Shown: positions 1-11,780 of the stretch, in pieces | Layout of the letters: each line of letters starts with the position of its first letter | How positions within the stretch are numbered: the stretch's first letter is position 1 | Source of the DNA: Cryptomeria japonica | Taxonomy: Eukaryota > Streptophyta > Pinopsida > Cupressales > Cupressaceae | NCBI RefSeq assembly: GCF_030272615.1 | Contig: NC_081414.1 | Location: 818,908,396-818,972,395, forward strand | Direction: 5' to 3' | Length of the DNA stretch: 64,000 nt | Program-made: the position numbers and the translations under genes | The notes under the pieces: model-generated | What the model saw: only the letters and a program-made list of their open reading frames with translations | Database searches by the model: none | What the model was told of the DNA's origin: nothing

Positions 1-45
1 CGAACATCAATATTACTGATAATATATCGCCACCACCTTTGGATA

Positions 46-1354
46 TTGCACCGGTACATAGATGATACACTTTTCTTTGACACTGAAGGTATCACACATG
101 ATGATACAAATCCCGAATCTGAGATAATTATTACCATGAATGTGGATACTCAGGAAGTAAATATTGTTGTGGATAAGGATAGTATAGAGGTTAAGAATGG
201 TAATATTGATAGTGGCAACATAGCTGAGAAACCGGTAGAGACTGTTGAGGTTGAGATCCCAACCCAAACAGAGAAACCATCAGATACAGGAAAACCTATT
301 GAAGAAAAAGATGCCAGCACAAGGCCATTGGAGACATAGATACCGACATATGAACTTACTGAAAAACCTAGAGGCAGAGGTACATACCGAGGCAGAGAAA
401 CCGACAATCACTGAGACACCTAAACAATCAGACAAACCTTTACAGGTTGAAATACAAACTCATACTAATCCACCGAAGGTTAACACAAACAAAATGGTTA
501 CTAATTTTGGAAGCACAGAGGTAATAAAGGTAATTGGTTAGACATCCGACACTTCAACAAGTGAATTCAGACCTACAAATGTTACTGAAGTAATTTTAGA
601 TTTAATCAAGAAGATAACAGACTGTAATGCATTGGTCTACAAGGCAATTGATAACACTTTACTAGTTCTGAAGTTGATTGCACCAAATTGTAACACTGAT
701 CACATCAAGGATTCTATAGGAAAATTGGACACACTATCAAAATTTATTACTGATAATGTAATAACCAGTGACAAGGTGAATGAGGACACCTTTAGGGAAA
801 AAATTGAAAAGGAAAAGGACAAATTCTTTGAAGACACAATAAAGAAGTGCACAGAACACACGAATACACTATTACCATCACTAAACTGTACAATTTTGGA
901 ATACAAGGATCTTTACAAGGAAACATGTAAACTCCATCTTTTGACAGAGGACTTAGAAAAGGAGATTAACAAAGTACATAAAGAAATAGATGACATAGCT
1001 GATAACATAATTGGTTCATCCGAACCTATATCACTTATTGAGCAGGAAATAACAAGTTTTGAGGAAAAATTGGAGAATCTTGAGAAAGAGAAGGCAAGGA
1101 TTAAGTCTAATGCAAGATAACTTAAATATAAACTTGGTCCTAAGTTGGACAATTTTATCTCTCTAAGAAATGAAATATCTAAGGCATTACTTCAAGGAGA
1201 GAGATCACCAAAAGAACACATGCACTATCTCACTAACAAGATCCAACACACTGAGGCAATCCTGATCGACAACAAAAGATTCATGCAAAGTCTAAATTTG
1301 GTTTTGGCAGAAATCTTTCAGATTGTAACCAACTGGTTACAAACTTTGAGGTGA
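46..1354 (+). pseudogene. C-terminal part of unknown retroelement protein (copy A)
   Basis: This is a decayed reading frame homologous to the C-terminal third of the long ORF of element C (37165-38379). Shared stretches include NIVVDKD, KKITDC, YKAID, IAPNC and EKEK blocks and a C-terminal FQI..T..LQ ending. It begins in frame 1, shifts to frame 2 around 245-340, and then carries TAG at 539-541 and TAA at 1118-1120 before the terminal TGA at 1352-1354. The product is Lys/Glu-rich and predicted to be largely coiled-coil. No catalytic motif is visible. DNA identity with C is modest while protein similarity is clear. Function is unknown; it occupies the place where pol would normally be. Confidence 0.7.
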
Positions 1355-1547
1355 ATTTTTTTTTGCGCTCATTTGATTATTTTTGGCAACCTTTGTCATT
1401 GATGTCAAAGGGGGAGTAGTGGAGAGAAAAATACTTATTTAGAGGAGATCACTTGCTCAGGGGGAGCACATCTTTTTGGAAACTTTTTGGACTTCAGTTT
1501 TTGGAACAGGTTTTTGGATTTTTCTCATGAGTGTTGCCATCAATGCC

Positions 1548-1559
1548 AAAGGGGGAGAA
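1548..1559 (+). other. Polypurine tract of element A
   Basis: A run of A and G (core AAAGGGGGAGA) lies directly before the TG that opens the 3' LTR. This is where plus-strand DNA synthesis is primed in LTR elements. The same sequence precedes the 3' LTR of element C. A second similar tract (AAAGGGGGAG, near 1408) lies about 150 bases upstream, as it does in C. Confidence 0.7.
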
Positions 1560-2383
1560 TGTTGGCATTCTACACTCTTATGAGAATAGTTGATTTTGGC
1601 ATTGATGGCAACCATTTGGCAACCAACTGACATTCATCTAGTAAGCCACCGATAGTTACCAACACTGGCAATAGACTTCTACATACACCTGCAGACACTT
1701 CATCGATAGCAGCAACAATGCATATAAACACTCCAGCCGACAGGGAATAAAATTTTGTTTATTGTATTTAATGTAATTATCTTTTGTAAAGCCGACATGG
1801 CATATTGTAAAAGACTCATATATGTATTAGATCTTGTAAGTCAAATATATGAGAAAAGAATGTAAGATATAGATGAGAGAATGTAGAAAATAAGAAAAAG
1901 GAAGGATGTTATATGCGAATGCATAAGACAAATTTTGTATAAGGTTTTGGTTATAGACTGAGCTTAAACCAGTACTGGACCTAACATAGTTGATGCTGAT
2001 TTGAAGCAATACATTGTATTAGATTTCATGATCCACTTTTGTAGTCAGTGGGACTCTTTTTGAGCAGTGAGCTCTAGGCAGTTGGCCTTCCTGCATGTGT
2101 AGGCCCCTCATTGTAAGTAATATTTATTCATTGGCTAGTGAGTGAATATTGTGGCTCACAAATCCCACTAAGGTTTTTCCCACATCGGGTTTCCTCGTTA
2201 AATATCTTGTGTTATGGTGTGTTCTCTATGTTGTCTCTGTTATTCCTATTTGCTACATTAATTCTTATTTATCGGTACACTTTTTGGGATGCAAAGTTCT
2301 TAATAAGTTTAAATATTCTGTAAACCGGTTAGACACTGATTCACCCCCCCCTCTTAGTGTCTTTGGGATTGTCATTAATCCTA
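1560..2383 (+). repeat. 3' LTR of element A
   Basis: The LTR starts TGTTGGCATTC and ends near a C-run followed by TCTTAGTGTCTTTGG. It shares with the LTRs at 31918 and 32771 the blocks GCCGACATGG, GACTCATATATGTAT, AGCAGTGAGCTCTAGGCAGTTGGCC, CATGTGTAGGCCCCT and AATATTGTGG. Its first 60 bases differ from the C family, so it is a separate subfamily. The exact 3' end cannot be fixed because no target duplication can be checked. Confidence 0.7.
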
Positions 2384-3811
2384 AAAATGCCAAAACCAAA
2401 TATCATCTATTTTAGCAATAAAATAGTTGGTAACCTTAGAATTAAGATGAAACAAGTTACCTTTAGTTTGTTTCCCGGTTGCAATCAATTCACCTTTGTT
2501 GTCAAAAATTTTGCACATACCATTTTTAAACTTCAGTGGGTATCCTTTGTCATTGAGTTGTGCCACACTCAAAATATTGTGCTTTAGTCCTTCAACCTAG
2601 TAGACATAATCTGCATTTCTCTTCCCATTAAGAGAAATAATTCCTTTACATTTAACCAAGCAGGGTGAGTCATTACCAAATCTAACAACACCACCATCAA
2701 ATTATTTCAAGGAAAGAAATTTGCTCTGATCACTGGTCATATGATGTGAACAACCACTATCAATGATCCAAACATCAAAGTTATCCATCCTGGATACTAA
2801 TGCCTTCTGGTCTGATATCTCTTCCTTAATAGCTGCAAACACAATATCTTCACTAGCATCACCATCAGATTCTTCATCAGTGATACCACTATCAATAGCA
2901 GTAAGACAATCTCTTTTGCCTTTACCCTTATACATCTTGAATTTATCTCTCTTGTGTTCATTTTCACTATTAGGACAATTAGCCACTATGTGACCAATCT
3001 TGTTGCATGCAAAATTTTTTAAAGGTAATTTACCCCTATATTTACCAGTGCCTCTAGGCAACCACTTTGGTAATAATGCTTCAAGGTCCACTAAACTGTC
3101 TTCATCATCAACATCTTTGTTGGATCTAGATTCATAACCACGACTAGTATCTCTACTTTTTCTCACGCATGGGTTAGAAATAGAAGCTCTAAATGGAGAC
3201 TCAGATTTCTGTATACTACCATCATGACCATTTAATTCAAAAGCAGTAAGCTTGCCGATGATGGAGTCAAGAGTTACCTTAGTTTTCTCAATAGACTTCA
3301 GCTCTTGAATAGCTACAACTCAAATAGAATAGACCAATAGCAGGGTTCTTAGTACCTTACCAATTATTGTGGCATCTTCCACTTTCCCTCCTGCACTCTT
3401 AATTTCATTGACTATCTCTTTTATCCTTTGACCATATCGCTGGATATTTTCACCTTCAAACATCCTCATGTCATCAAACTTTCCTCTTAGACTCTCTTCT
3501 TTAGCAATCTTAACATGTTCATCACCTCTATAAATCTCTTCAAGTTTTTTCCATACTTCATATGCAGTTTCAAGACCATGAACACCTACATATTCAGCAT
3601 CAGAAAGGGAACCGATAATAGCCTCCGATGCTTGATGATTTTCTTTTTGTTCTTTCTTCTGATCATCAGTTAGAATTATAGTAGGTGCAGTATACTTAGT
3701 ATCTACATGATCCCAATACTGAGTTCCTAGACTCTTGATGTAAATCTTCATTCTGTCGCTCCATATCCTATAGTTTTCTCTGTTGAACTTCGGACCTTCC
3801 TTCTTCATCAT
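2384..3811 (-). pseudogene. Copia gag-protease-pre-integrase polyprotein, 5' part, broken
   Basis: The ORF starts with two Met codons at 3811. Residues ~1-160 match the copia gag (UBN2-type) layout, with an N-terminal segment containing F-N-R-E-N-Y-R-I-W. A zinc knuckle at about 3028-2990 reads ACNKIGHIVANC; the first Cys of the CCHC pattern is missing. The protease motif WIIDSGCSHHM lies near 2760-2730, and the gag-pre-integrase segment ends W-F-W-H-F at the junction with A. All parts are in one frame, interrupted by TGA at 3320-3322, TAA at 2702-2704 and TAG at 2597-2599. The product would have packaged and processed the element's RNA. It is inactive as it stands. Confidence 0.8.
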
Positions 3812-3867
3812 GATCTAGCAGATCTTTTCCTCAAGTTGTTAGGCTTAGACCTTAGAGGACCTGAGAT

Positions 3868-3879
3868 GCTCTGATACCA
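3868..3879 (-). other. Primer binding site of element B (initiator tRNA-Met type)
   Basis: On the minus strand the sequence TGGTATCAGAGC follows the LTR end after two bases. This is the standard primer binding site of plant copia elements, complementary to the 3' end of initiator tRNA-Met. Confidence 0.85.
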
Positions 3880-3881
3880 AT

Positions 3882-5335
3882 TGATGGTATGATAAAGTAA
3901 TAAGTATCCAGTAGATTACTGAGAGGGGGGGGGGGGTGAAGCAGTAAATAGAAAAACTGATACAAACTTCCCAAACTCAAACTCAAATATACAAAGTAAT
4001 CTTATCAATAAAATACCACTGTCAAGATCAATACTCATAAGAATACCAGTTGACTATTACAAAAACTTAACAATAAACATCATTTAACTTGTAAACATCC
4101 AAATGCTTTATCATATGCCAATACTTCATTCCACAATGCTTCTAGTTATCATGCCTTATCAGAAATAATTAATCAAATCAACAATAAGATCATAACCACA
4201 AAATATTCACCACATGACACAAGTATTTATATGTGGAAAACCCAAATAGGTAAAAACCATTGTGAGATGAGACTCACAAGATAACATTTGAACTCTTCTG
4301 AAGTTCGCCCTATTAGAAGCCAAGCCTGTTAAAGCTTTTACAAAAGTCCTGTTAAGAATTGATCCTGTTAGGAATCACCCAGTTAAGGGATTGACTATAA
4401 ATGCCTTGTTAGAAGCAAATACCCTATAAGGAGTAACCTCAGTAGAGGATTTGAAAATCTAATCTAATGGACCACCTTGTTAGAGGATTTAATAAGTAAC
4501 CAAGCTTGTTAGAGCTTACCCGATTAAGGGATTTCAATTTTGCTGTAATTGTTATAAAACAACAGGAGTTTGCTGATCTGTTTGAATAGAACTACACTTG
4601 CTTGATCAGATCCATTTAAGCTTCTATCTTCCTTTACTCAAACTGCACACTCATTCTCTGGTTCGACAACCACAAACTCAATTAATTTTTGTCAATTCTT
4701 GCCAAAACTAAACAAAACAATTTCGTCGACCTTAAATACAAATCAATTAGGTCGGTAACACAACAAAAATCTAATCCTCTCATCAAGATTACAAACAAGT
4801 CAATACAAGCATGACCATTAGATTTCACAACAATCTCTACACATCAATCATGAAAACCTCAACCGCTCCTTGATTACGGCTTCATCGAGCTCAGTAACTC
4901 ATCACACATTTTGCATTAGATGCAATACACTTTGTTCATTCCCTTGACAAACAATCACGCCAAAACATTTTGAACTAGTCTTCATACAAGGACCATATGT
5001 GTCACCATCATTACTGTGTCACCATCATTACTGCTCAACATCAGATCATAAACCAACATAACCAATTCAACAACCTTAATCGGTTAGGATTTAACTAAAA
5101 CAACTGGTAGGGTTTACCGGTTACATAACATACAAAGGGTTTAACCTTTTACTCCAACTATCGGTTCAACTCACAAACTTACATACCGGTTTACAATAAC
5201 CTTCACAAAGCTCTTCCTATCGGTTAGAAGACAATATCAACAATAACAACAATATCAACAATATCTTTATCGATTCAATTGATATTAATGACAACATAAC
5301 ATATCTTTAATGCAATCATCATGCAAATGCCAACA
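3882..5335 (-). repeat. 5' LTR of element B
   Basis: On the minus strand it starts TGTTGGCATTTGCATG at 5335 and ends in CATCA at 3882, 1454 bp, immediately before the primer binding site. Near its 3' end it has the C-run and CTCTCAGTA motif also found at the ends of the A, C and solo LTRs, which places all four in related copia families. A 17-bp unit (TGTGTCACCATCATTAC) is tandemly duplicated at about 4998-5031. Confidence 0.8.
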
Positions 5336-5896
5336 TAATCATATATTTGTTATTACTCCTATGTTTATGCACTCTTGAGTTTTGTTTGTACACCTTTTGA
5401 TTGATTCATCTAGGGCTCACTCTAATATACTTGAGTATAGTTTCATTTGATGTTTATGCACATTATTTCTTGCAACAATATTAGAAACATCCAAGGTCCA
5501 GTGCACACACTTTTGTTTCATATCCAACTTGGCTATTCATGGCGTTAGACATATGGAAATGGGGGATTTACTAAGGAAAGATTATATATAATCACAACCA
5601 TTTTCCCCTTCTTTATGCTTGTGTGGATGTAGATCTAGAATTTCATGATAGTCCATAGGTTCAAGAAGATTGAGTTTACAGAGACAAAGATTGCCACAAC
5701 AAATTTGGGAGAAAATACCTAGATAGGGGTCCCAAGAGCCCTAGTCCTACACATTTTGAAAATAATTTTTAGGAACATGAGTTCTAAGTCTACTAATCCT
5801 AGATGTAAACAACTTCTATATAGTCGAACACCCTATAGACTACATCACCCTCTAACTGTGCGTATAAATTTAGGCTCTTCTTGCAATCATAGTTCT
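5336..5896. other. Spacer, nothing recognised
   Basis: AT-rich sequence between element B and the LTR at 5897. No reading frame, repeat or element end could be supported on either strand. Confidence 0.5.
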
Positions 5897-6410
5897 TGTT
5901 GGTGTAAATAATTATTCATTATGGATATTATTACACCTTACTTAAGTTTACTTAGGTACATGCATTTAATAGTAGTTTGGATATGAGACACTTGGGTGTT
6001 TGTGCCACTTTGGGATAGAGTGTATAGGAGAATTTTCACCTTTTATGGTGTTGATCTTATCTTGTTGTTACATTCCACCTCATGTGGAATATTATATTGT
6101 TTCTCCTACCTACCCACACCTATTTCCTACCTACCCTTATTTCTTATTGAGCCAGATATCATGTTTGTGTACTCACATATCCATTAGCCTTGCCTATATA
6201 AGAAGGCTCATCTACATTGTTTGTACGGACAACAGACAATCATTGAACATCTTGTAATGATCAAGTTGATCATATTTTGCATCTTGATAGAATACAATTT
6301 ATTCCTATCATCTATCTTGTTCTCTCTTATTTATGCTTTCCATTACCTCTAGATCTTGGCAAAATCTCATAGTTCTCCTGTATATCTCTGTTTCATTTCT
6401 CTATATTTCA
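5897..6410 (+). repeat. Probable solo LTR (family G)
   Basis: Starts TGTTGGTGTAAATAATTATTC, contains a TATA box (TATATAAG, 6195-6201) followed about 60 bases later by a region with T-rich stretches, as in plant LTR U3/R regions. No primer binding site, polypurine tract or coding sequence follows. The 3' end is uncertain. A 10-bp direct repeat (TCATAGTTCT) at 5887-5896 and 6367-6376 could be target-related and would place the end near 6366-6371; a TTTCA end at 6410 is the alternative. Confidence 0.5.
6195..6201 (+). promoter_or_regulatory. TATA box of LTR G
   Basis: TATATAA in the middle of the putative LTR, followed by AGAAGGCTC, typical of plant LTR promoters. Confidence 0.5.
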
Positions 6411-9290
6411 GTAGTTCTTTGTGTTTCTAGATAATTATGTTTTAGCAGTTTATATTATCATTATACATGTGATTTTAGACTTAACATGCATTAAAATCAT
6501 GCAATCCATCTTCTACGAACAAAGGAATAGAACCCATATTATTTGACTTTGCTTTATTGTAGTTAGTCAATAATAACACCTTTGGCCCATTTGTATTCCA
6601 ATTTTTTATGGAAGAGAGGTTGGTTCTAGTTAAATTAATAGTTAGATTAGTCCATTTCTTTTCCAAATCAAATAGGAAAACTTTATGCATGCACAAAATA
6701 TTTCATCCTATTAATATTATAGATATTTTTTTAAAACTTTAATAGTTTAAATTAAATTCAGTGTACTTCAAATCTTGTTATTTTTGTATCTTCAAATTTT
6801 GAGCACATGAATCTCAAATTACTCATCCAAGTTCATGTTTACCTGAATTCATAAAAAAGTGGCTACTTTTAACCCTCTTTTGTATATCATTTCCACACAA
6901 TTATCCTTGGGTATTTAGTGCAGGCCCACAACACAAGCACTAATATCATCTACTAGATGTAGAATAGGTAGGGACAATCTACGTACACATGAAGTTCCTT
7001 TCCAAGTAACACTTAGACATGTGTCTATAATGATTCCTATCTCAATGGTTAGAGGTACATTGTGGTGAGATTTGGGGTACAATATGCATCCCCTATGCTA
7101 CACTAATTGATGGTTTAAATCCTTAGGATATTAAATATAGGCGATTAGGGGTGACTCCATAAAAAGAGGGCCTATCTATGAATGATTGAGCTAGGAGGGT
7201 TCCTCCTAGAATCTTCACCTCACAAGTTTCAATGGAAAGGGTGTTAATGATTAGCTAGAAACAAATATGACCACTTCTTGAAGTACAAATTTCATTCACC
7301 CCCTTTCTATACCCCATTGAAAGATCTGGTTGAGGTCATCCCTTGTCTTGATGAAATCCCCAAGTAGGTGTCCTAAGGGGAGAGAGACATTTGAATCTTT
7401 TGATCTCTAAGATTATTCAAAGAATAAGGAGAAAGGATGTGCATGATCAAACACTTTTAGATTAGATTCACAAGAATTAAAGTATTATGAGGTTTCTAAT
7501 ATCTAGAATTACTAAATATTGCAATCATAGAGAATATGCCTTTAAATGACTCCAAACATGGGAAACACATTAATTGACCCTTTGCTAATTTAGACCCTAG
7601 ATTAGTGGTAAAATAAGCATATTTAAATGTGATACTTCAAGAGATATGTTAATAGTTTCTATTACATTAGCATTAAAGTAATAATTGCTACAATGCTAGG
7701 TTGATCACACACATAATGAGTGAGTCGGTCAATGGCCAAAATTTATTAAATTTGACTAGTATGAAAAAAATTAACCAAGATATACCTCAGACCACCACTA
7801 CCATGTAAAGAATCTATTTGTAAGTGGATTTAATCAAGCCCCCAATATATGCTCTTTCTAAAATATAGAACAATACCATGGATTTAAAAAGATGTTTTTG
7901 GTGAAGCCCCCCTTTGAGTTTGACTCCAATGTATTCACCTAAGATGCCACTCTATTGTTGATTAACATAGTATGACCATTGATCCCATGGCATACTCACT
8001 AATAATCTACCTAGAGTTATAGATAACAAGTTCACTTAAATTTTAATGTTAGCAATTATTCATAAGATGTATTTATTGATCCAAAGGTGCATTGACTTAT
8101 TTGAACCTACAATGCATGAAAACTAAAACAAGAAAATTTTGATTATTTGACCCATGGCATGGGTATCACTAGGCATGCCAAATATGTGTGCATGTAAAAA
8201 TTATATTTAATGTGAACACTAATTATAATAGGACCAACCAAACACAGATACAAGTATAGTTTAATTAGGCCTAGATAGTCATAAAAAACATAGAATTTAA
8301 TGAAAATGGACTTTATTAGAATCTTTGTTGTGTGTGATTTTTCCATGCAATCAATTTGAGTGTTCACTCAAAAATCGAGCAAGTGAGTGAAATAAAGGAA
8401 TTTCAAATTCCTTTTGAATAGTTTTTGAAGAAAGACCCATGCCTCCAAGGAAATGGGTTATTTTAAAAAAGGGGAAAAAATTATGGAGGAGAATTATGGG
8501 TGGAGAAAGGTGAGATGGAATTTCACCTCACTTAATCAAGGATTAAGTATGTACACATAATTGGGGGGTGTACTATGTAGAGATTACAAGATAACAAAAA
8601 GTGATGGAGGATGTGACACTTGGAAGAGGAATTAAATAAATAAAATTTCTTTATTTATTTCATTTGGAAGAAATGAGATGAGAGGTAAGGTTGGGTAAAT
8701 AATTATACCTTGGGATTGAACTTAAGAATATAAAATAAACTGGATGAGGACAACGATACAAATAGGGAATACTAATTAAATAATAAAAATATTATTTGAT
8801 TATTATAGAGGATTAGAAATAAGAAAAATTAAGGTAAATTAGATCAAATATAATAATCAATTTTAGGTTTCTACAATATGGATTCTTCTTGGTTAAAAAT
8901 GTTGATCTCCATTTTAAGGTTCAAATATTGAAATTATCTTCTTACTATTTTTATTTCTAGAAATACATTGGTTTTTAATTTTTTTGACCCTATAATTTCT
9001 TGGAAGGATTTTTGTATGGTATGGAAAGCTTTATATAAATCTCTCTCTTAAATTATTGTTCTAAATTTTATTTTAGATATGCGTGTTTCACTCTAGAATG
9101 ATACTAGCTTCTACAAATCAATTATACCACTTCATACTATATTTTCTCATAAAATTAATATAGAATAATTTTATATTTGTAGTGTTGTAAGTTGTATCCT
9201 CATACAATTTCATACTCACTTGGGAATCACTTTAGTGTTTCTATCATACATGCTCTTTGATGCTACTTCCTAACTTTTGCCCAATCCAAA
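6411..9290. other. AT-rich spacer, nothing recognised
   Basis: About 2.9 kb with only short chance reading frames and no detectable element boundary. It is probably old, eroded transposon DNA, but I cannot assign it. Confidence 0.4.
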
Positions 9291-9311
9291 AGGACTGGAC
9301 TAGGAAGCTTG

Positions 9312-9339
9312 GCACCCTAGTCCTCATGGACTAGGGTGC
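9312..9339. repeat. 12-bp perfect inverted repeat (hairpin)
   Basis: GCACCCTAGTCC at 9312-9323 and its exact complement GGACTAGGGTGC at 9328-9339 are separated by TCAT. Further half-copies of GGACTAGG and CTAGGCACC flank it (9294-9305, 9340-9356), making a small cluster of inverted CTAGG motifs in otherwise AT-rich DNA. Confidence 0.75.
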
Positions 9340-9578
9340 TAGGCACCATAGTCTAGGCCAAAAGGAGACCAATTTGAATCCTTCAATTATAAAAAAAAAG
9401 CTGAGCAGGAAATGATATCCAATGTTAGCATTCTTCATAATATTCAACACATTTTATGAGGATAGGTATAAAATCAAGTCTTAACCCCTCATTTTAAACA
9501 TATCTCTACAAGTTTCTAATACTTTTCCAACTTGAGCAAGCAATCAAGCATCATTAAGAAAATGAAGGAGAGGTCAAG

Positions 9579-10618
9579 TATGTTGAACAAACTGAAATAC
9601 CAAGAGGGGTGGATTAAATCAATATTCTCAAAATAAAACAACCTGATAATCTAAAACTTAATTTGATCTTAGATATCCTTAGCATGAAATGAAATATGCA
9701 ATAGAAGTCAAATGCACAACATACACAAAGAGAGACACCATATTTTATATGTGAAAAACCACAGAGAAGGTTAACTCTCAAGATAATATAATTTGTTATA
9801 TGGGATTACAAAAGAAGCTCACCATCAGAGGGCTCATTTCTTGGATTACAACAACTCATTGCCAGAAACTAAAGAAATAAATTGAGAAAATGGCATCTAC
9901 ATATGCATGAAATCAATTTTTGTTAAGCTCAAATGACACACCAATTGTTTGCAATAGATCCAGTTAAGAAACTCTACAAATCACTTCTCTATCTACCTAC
10001 TCCAAAATACTGTCATGGTAGATTTATCCCTTTTTACTCATTCAAAATCAACTTCTTTTCTTTATTGCTTACCACCTTATTCTTCACTTTATCGCAATTC
10101 ATCCATCTCATACTTCTCACCCATCAAGAAAAAAGTGATCATATATATATATGTCAATAGGAATATACATCAAGTCAGCCTCAATAACATTTTTCCAAAT
10201 GATATTTCAATGGTCAAATCACATTCTACAATCATCAAAGCAAAACCATCAACATAATCTTTAAAGGTTGGCCTAACCCAAATTAAGCATATACTCAAAT
10301 TTACACAATAACATGCTATAGGAGCACAACGAACACAATCCAGCTCAACATTACAAGGTTAAAGACATGAAAAATGAGTCATCAAAAGATTATCATCAAA
10401 AATCAAGAAATCAAACAAAACCAAAGTGCAAAGAGTTGTTCAACACCACATAATCGAATTCACTTTTGGAGCACAACATTTGGAGCACGACTTCCAAATC
10501 ACCAATACCATGAATACAACAATATCAAATGATGATAATAAGAATACCAAAAATTTCACTACCATATCTGCATAAAGACACAAATGCAGAGGACTGCACC
10601 TCTGAAATAAGTCAATTG
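9579..10618 (-). repeat. Eroded minus-strand copia-like LTR remnant
   Basis: Weak resemblance to the LTR of element B: a G-run with GTGGATTAAAT near 9610, then ACACCATATTTTATATGTGAAAAACCACA and CTCAAGATAAT at 9735-9790, in the same order and spacing as in B at 3925-4285. No primer binding site or coding part is visible. Element D appears to have inserted at its right side. The assignment is tentative. Confidence 0.35.
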
Positions 10619-10649
10619 GATATTGTAGACACCTAAAATTGTCATGTCT

Positions 10650-10890
10650 AATTAAATAAATATTTTATTTATTTAATTATCTAAGCTTAATTCTTCTATT
10701 AATTAAATAAATCTTTATTTATTTAATTAATTCATTTATCCTCTTCTAGCCTTATTTCTCATTTAAATAAATACATTTATTTATTTAAATTATCCTTTTC
10801 CTAAATTAAATAAATATTTTATTTATTTAATTGATCCCACTTCTTCTATTAATTAAATAAATATTTAGTTATTTAATTAATTCATTAACC
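10650..10890. repeat. Five AT-rich palindromes in D U3
   Basis: Five successive inverted repeats built on ATTAAATAAAT / ATTTATTTAAT lie at about 10650-10680, 10698-10735, 10755-10795, 10803-10832 and 10850-10890, separated by CT-rich spacers. All five recur in the 3' LTR at 29889-30125. Confidence 0.8.
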
Positions 10891-11041
10891 TTTTCTACCC
10901 ATGACACATGTCATTCATCTCTTAATTCATACACTACCTACCCCTTTCATTATTTTATTATTTCTTTTACCTACCCTCTAATCATAGCCGACCGCCTTTT
11001 ACACCTCTCAATCTTATCCCTCCATTTCATATAGTGTCTTC

Positions 11042-11048
11042 TATATAA
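11042..11048 (+). promoter_or_regulatory. TATA box, 5' LTR of D
   Basis: TATATAA followed by GGAGATGCTTCC, about 360 bases before the LTR end. It is conserved in the 3' LTR at 30281-30287. Confidence 0.6.
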
Positions 11049-11409
11049 GGAGATGCTTCCTTCATTATCAAACCCTAATGGTTCTATGCATTCTAATCAT
11101 CTTTTATGCACTTGACTACACTACGATCCTACTAGCAACCACATTCTGTTCTTTGTTGAGCTCTTGTGCACATAAAATCTGAGAGCAAATATATCAAGCA
11201 AGATCAATGGAGATAGGAAGAATGGAGACTCAAACCCTATTGGACATGTGATGGTATAATCTTTGTGATTTCGTTTGATTTGCATTGTCTTAGGTAATCT
11301 TCATATGTTATGGTGGATCTTTGTTGTTGTTAGGCTAGGGTTTTGTGGTTGAATTCATTTAGCCTTTCAATATCATTATTGTTGTCATCCATTTTCACCA
11401 TATACATTT

Positions 11410-11427
11410 TGGTATGCCCGGTGGGAC
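11410..11427 (+). other. Primer binding site candidate of element D
   Basis: TGGTATGCCCGGTGGGAC begins three bases after the LTR. A TGG start right behind the LTR is the expected form of a tRNA primer site. I cannot name the tRNA. Confidence 0.6.
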
Positions 11428-11514
11428 TCTTGTCCCTTTTGCAGTTGACATCCTTGTTGCAGATTTTGTATTTTGAAGTTGCAGATCTGATGTTTTCGAT
11501 AGCATTTTGATATT

Positions 11515-11780
11515 TTCACGTCTGCGCACTTTCGGATCGCGTTTTTGATTTTCTGGCGCGTTTGCGACATCTGGAGTCGCGTCTGTGTTATTGGCAATAT
11601 TTTATTTTGCAGGTTCCAGGAAAGCGCGTTTGTGTTATAAAATCGCATCTGCATTGTTTTTAGCCACGTCTGGGTCCATAAGATGCGTCTGCGTTCTGTA
11701 ATCACGTTTGTGTCTCACAGAACCACGTCTCTTTCACCCAGTCACGTCTATGTTTAGGGTAATCGCGTTTGTGTTCACCA
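11515..11780 (+). repeat. Leader motif cluster 1 (CGCGTCTGTGTT-like)
   Basis: About eleven degenerate copies of a 12-base motif of the form (C/A)(A/G)CGTCTGTGTT, spaced roughly 20-35 bases, for example near 11577, 11626, 11685, 11702, 11743 and 11763. Confidence 0.75.

Larger units (their letters stand above)
1..2383 (+). mobile_element. Element A: 3' part of a non-autonomous copia-like LTR element
   Basis: The window opens inside an element whose coding tail, polypurine tract and 3' LTR follow the same order as in the complete element C at 32771-39352. The tail encodes the same unknown protein as C, there is a G-rich tract just before the LTR, and the LTR starts TGTTGGCA and ends in a C-run followed by TCTTAGTGTCTTTGG, like the other LTRs of this group. 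The right end is uncertain by about 10 bases because A abuts element B directly. The gag-pre-integrase reading frame of B on the minus strand breaks exactly here, so A most likely inserted into B. No pol sequence is seen; the 5' half lies outside the window. Confidence 0.75.
2384..5335 (-). mobile_element. Element B: 5' half of a Ty1/copia retrotransposon
   Basis: Reading on the minus strand from 5335: a 1454-bp 5' LTR, a perfect 12-base initiator-methionine-type primer binding site, gag, a zinc knuckle, an aspartic protease active site and the start of the gag-pre-integrase domain. The element then stops abruptly where element A begins. Integrase, RT and the 3' LTR are missing and presumably continue beyond the left window edge, on the far side of A. 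This gene order is that of Ty1/copia. Confidence 0.8.
10624..11406 (+). repeat. 5' LTR of element D
   Basis: 783 bp, TGTAGACACC...ATATACA. It matches 29863-30630 nearly base for base; the length difference is explained by one 15-bp segment (near 11212-11226) absent from the 3' copy. The U3 part has five AT-rich palindromes, and a TATA box lies at 11042. Confidence 0.9.

Noticed and set aside
3926-3938. G-run as a possible G-quadruplex
   Set aside because: It is a single homopolymer, the complement of the C-run found near the end of all these LTRs; there are no separated G tracts.
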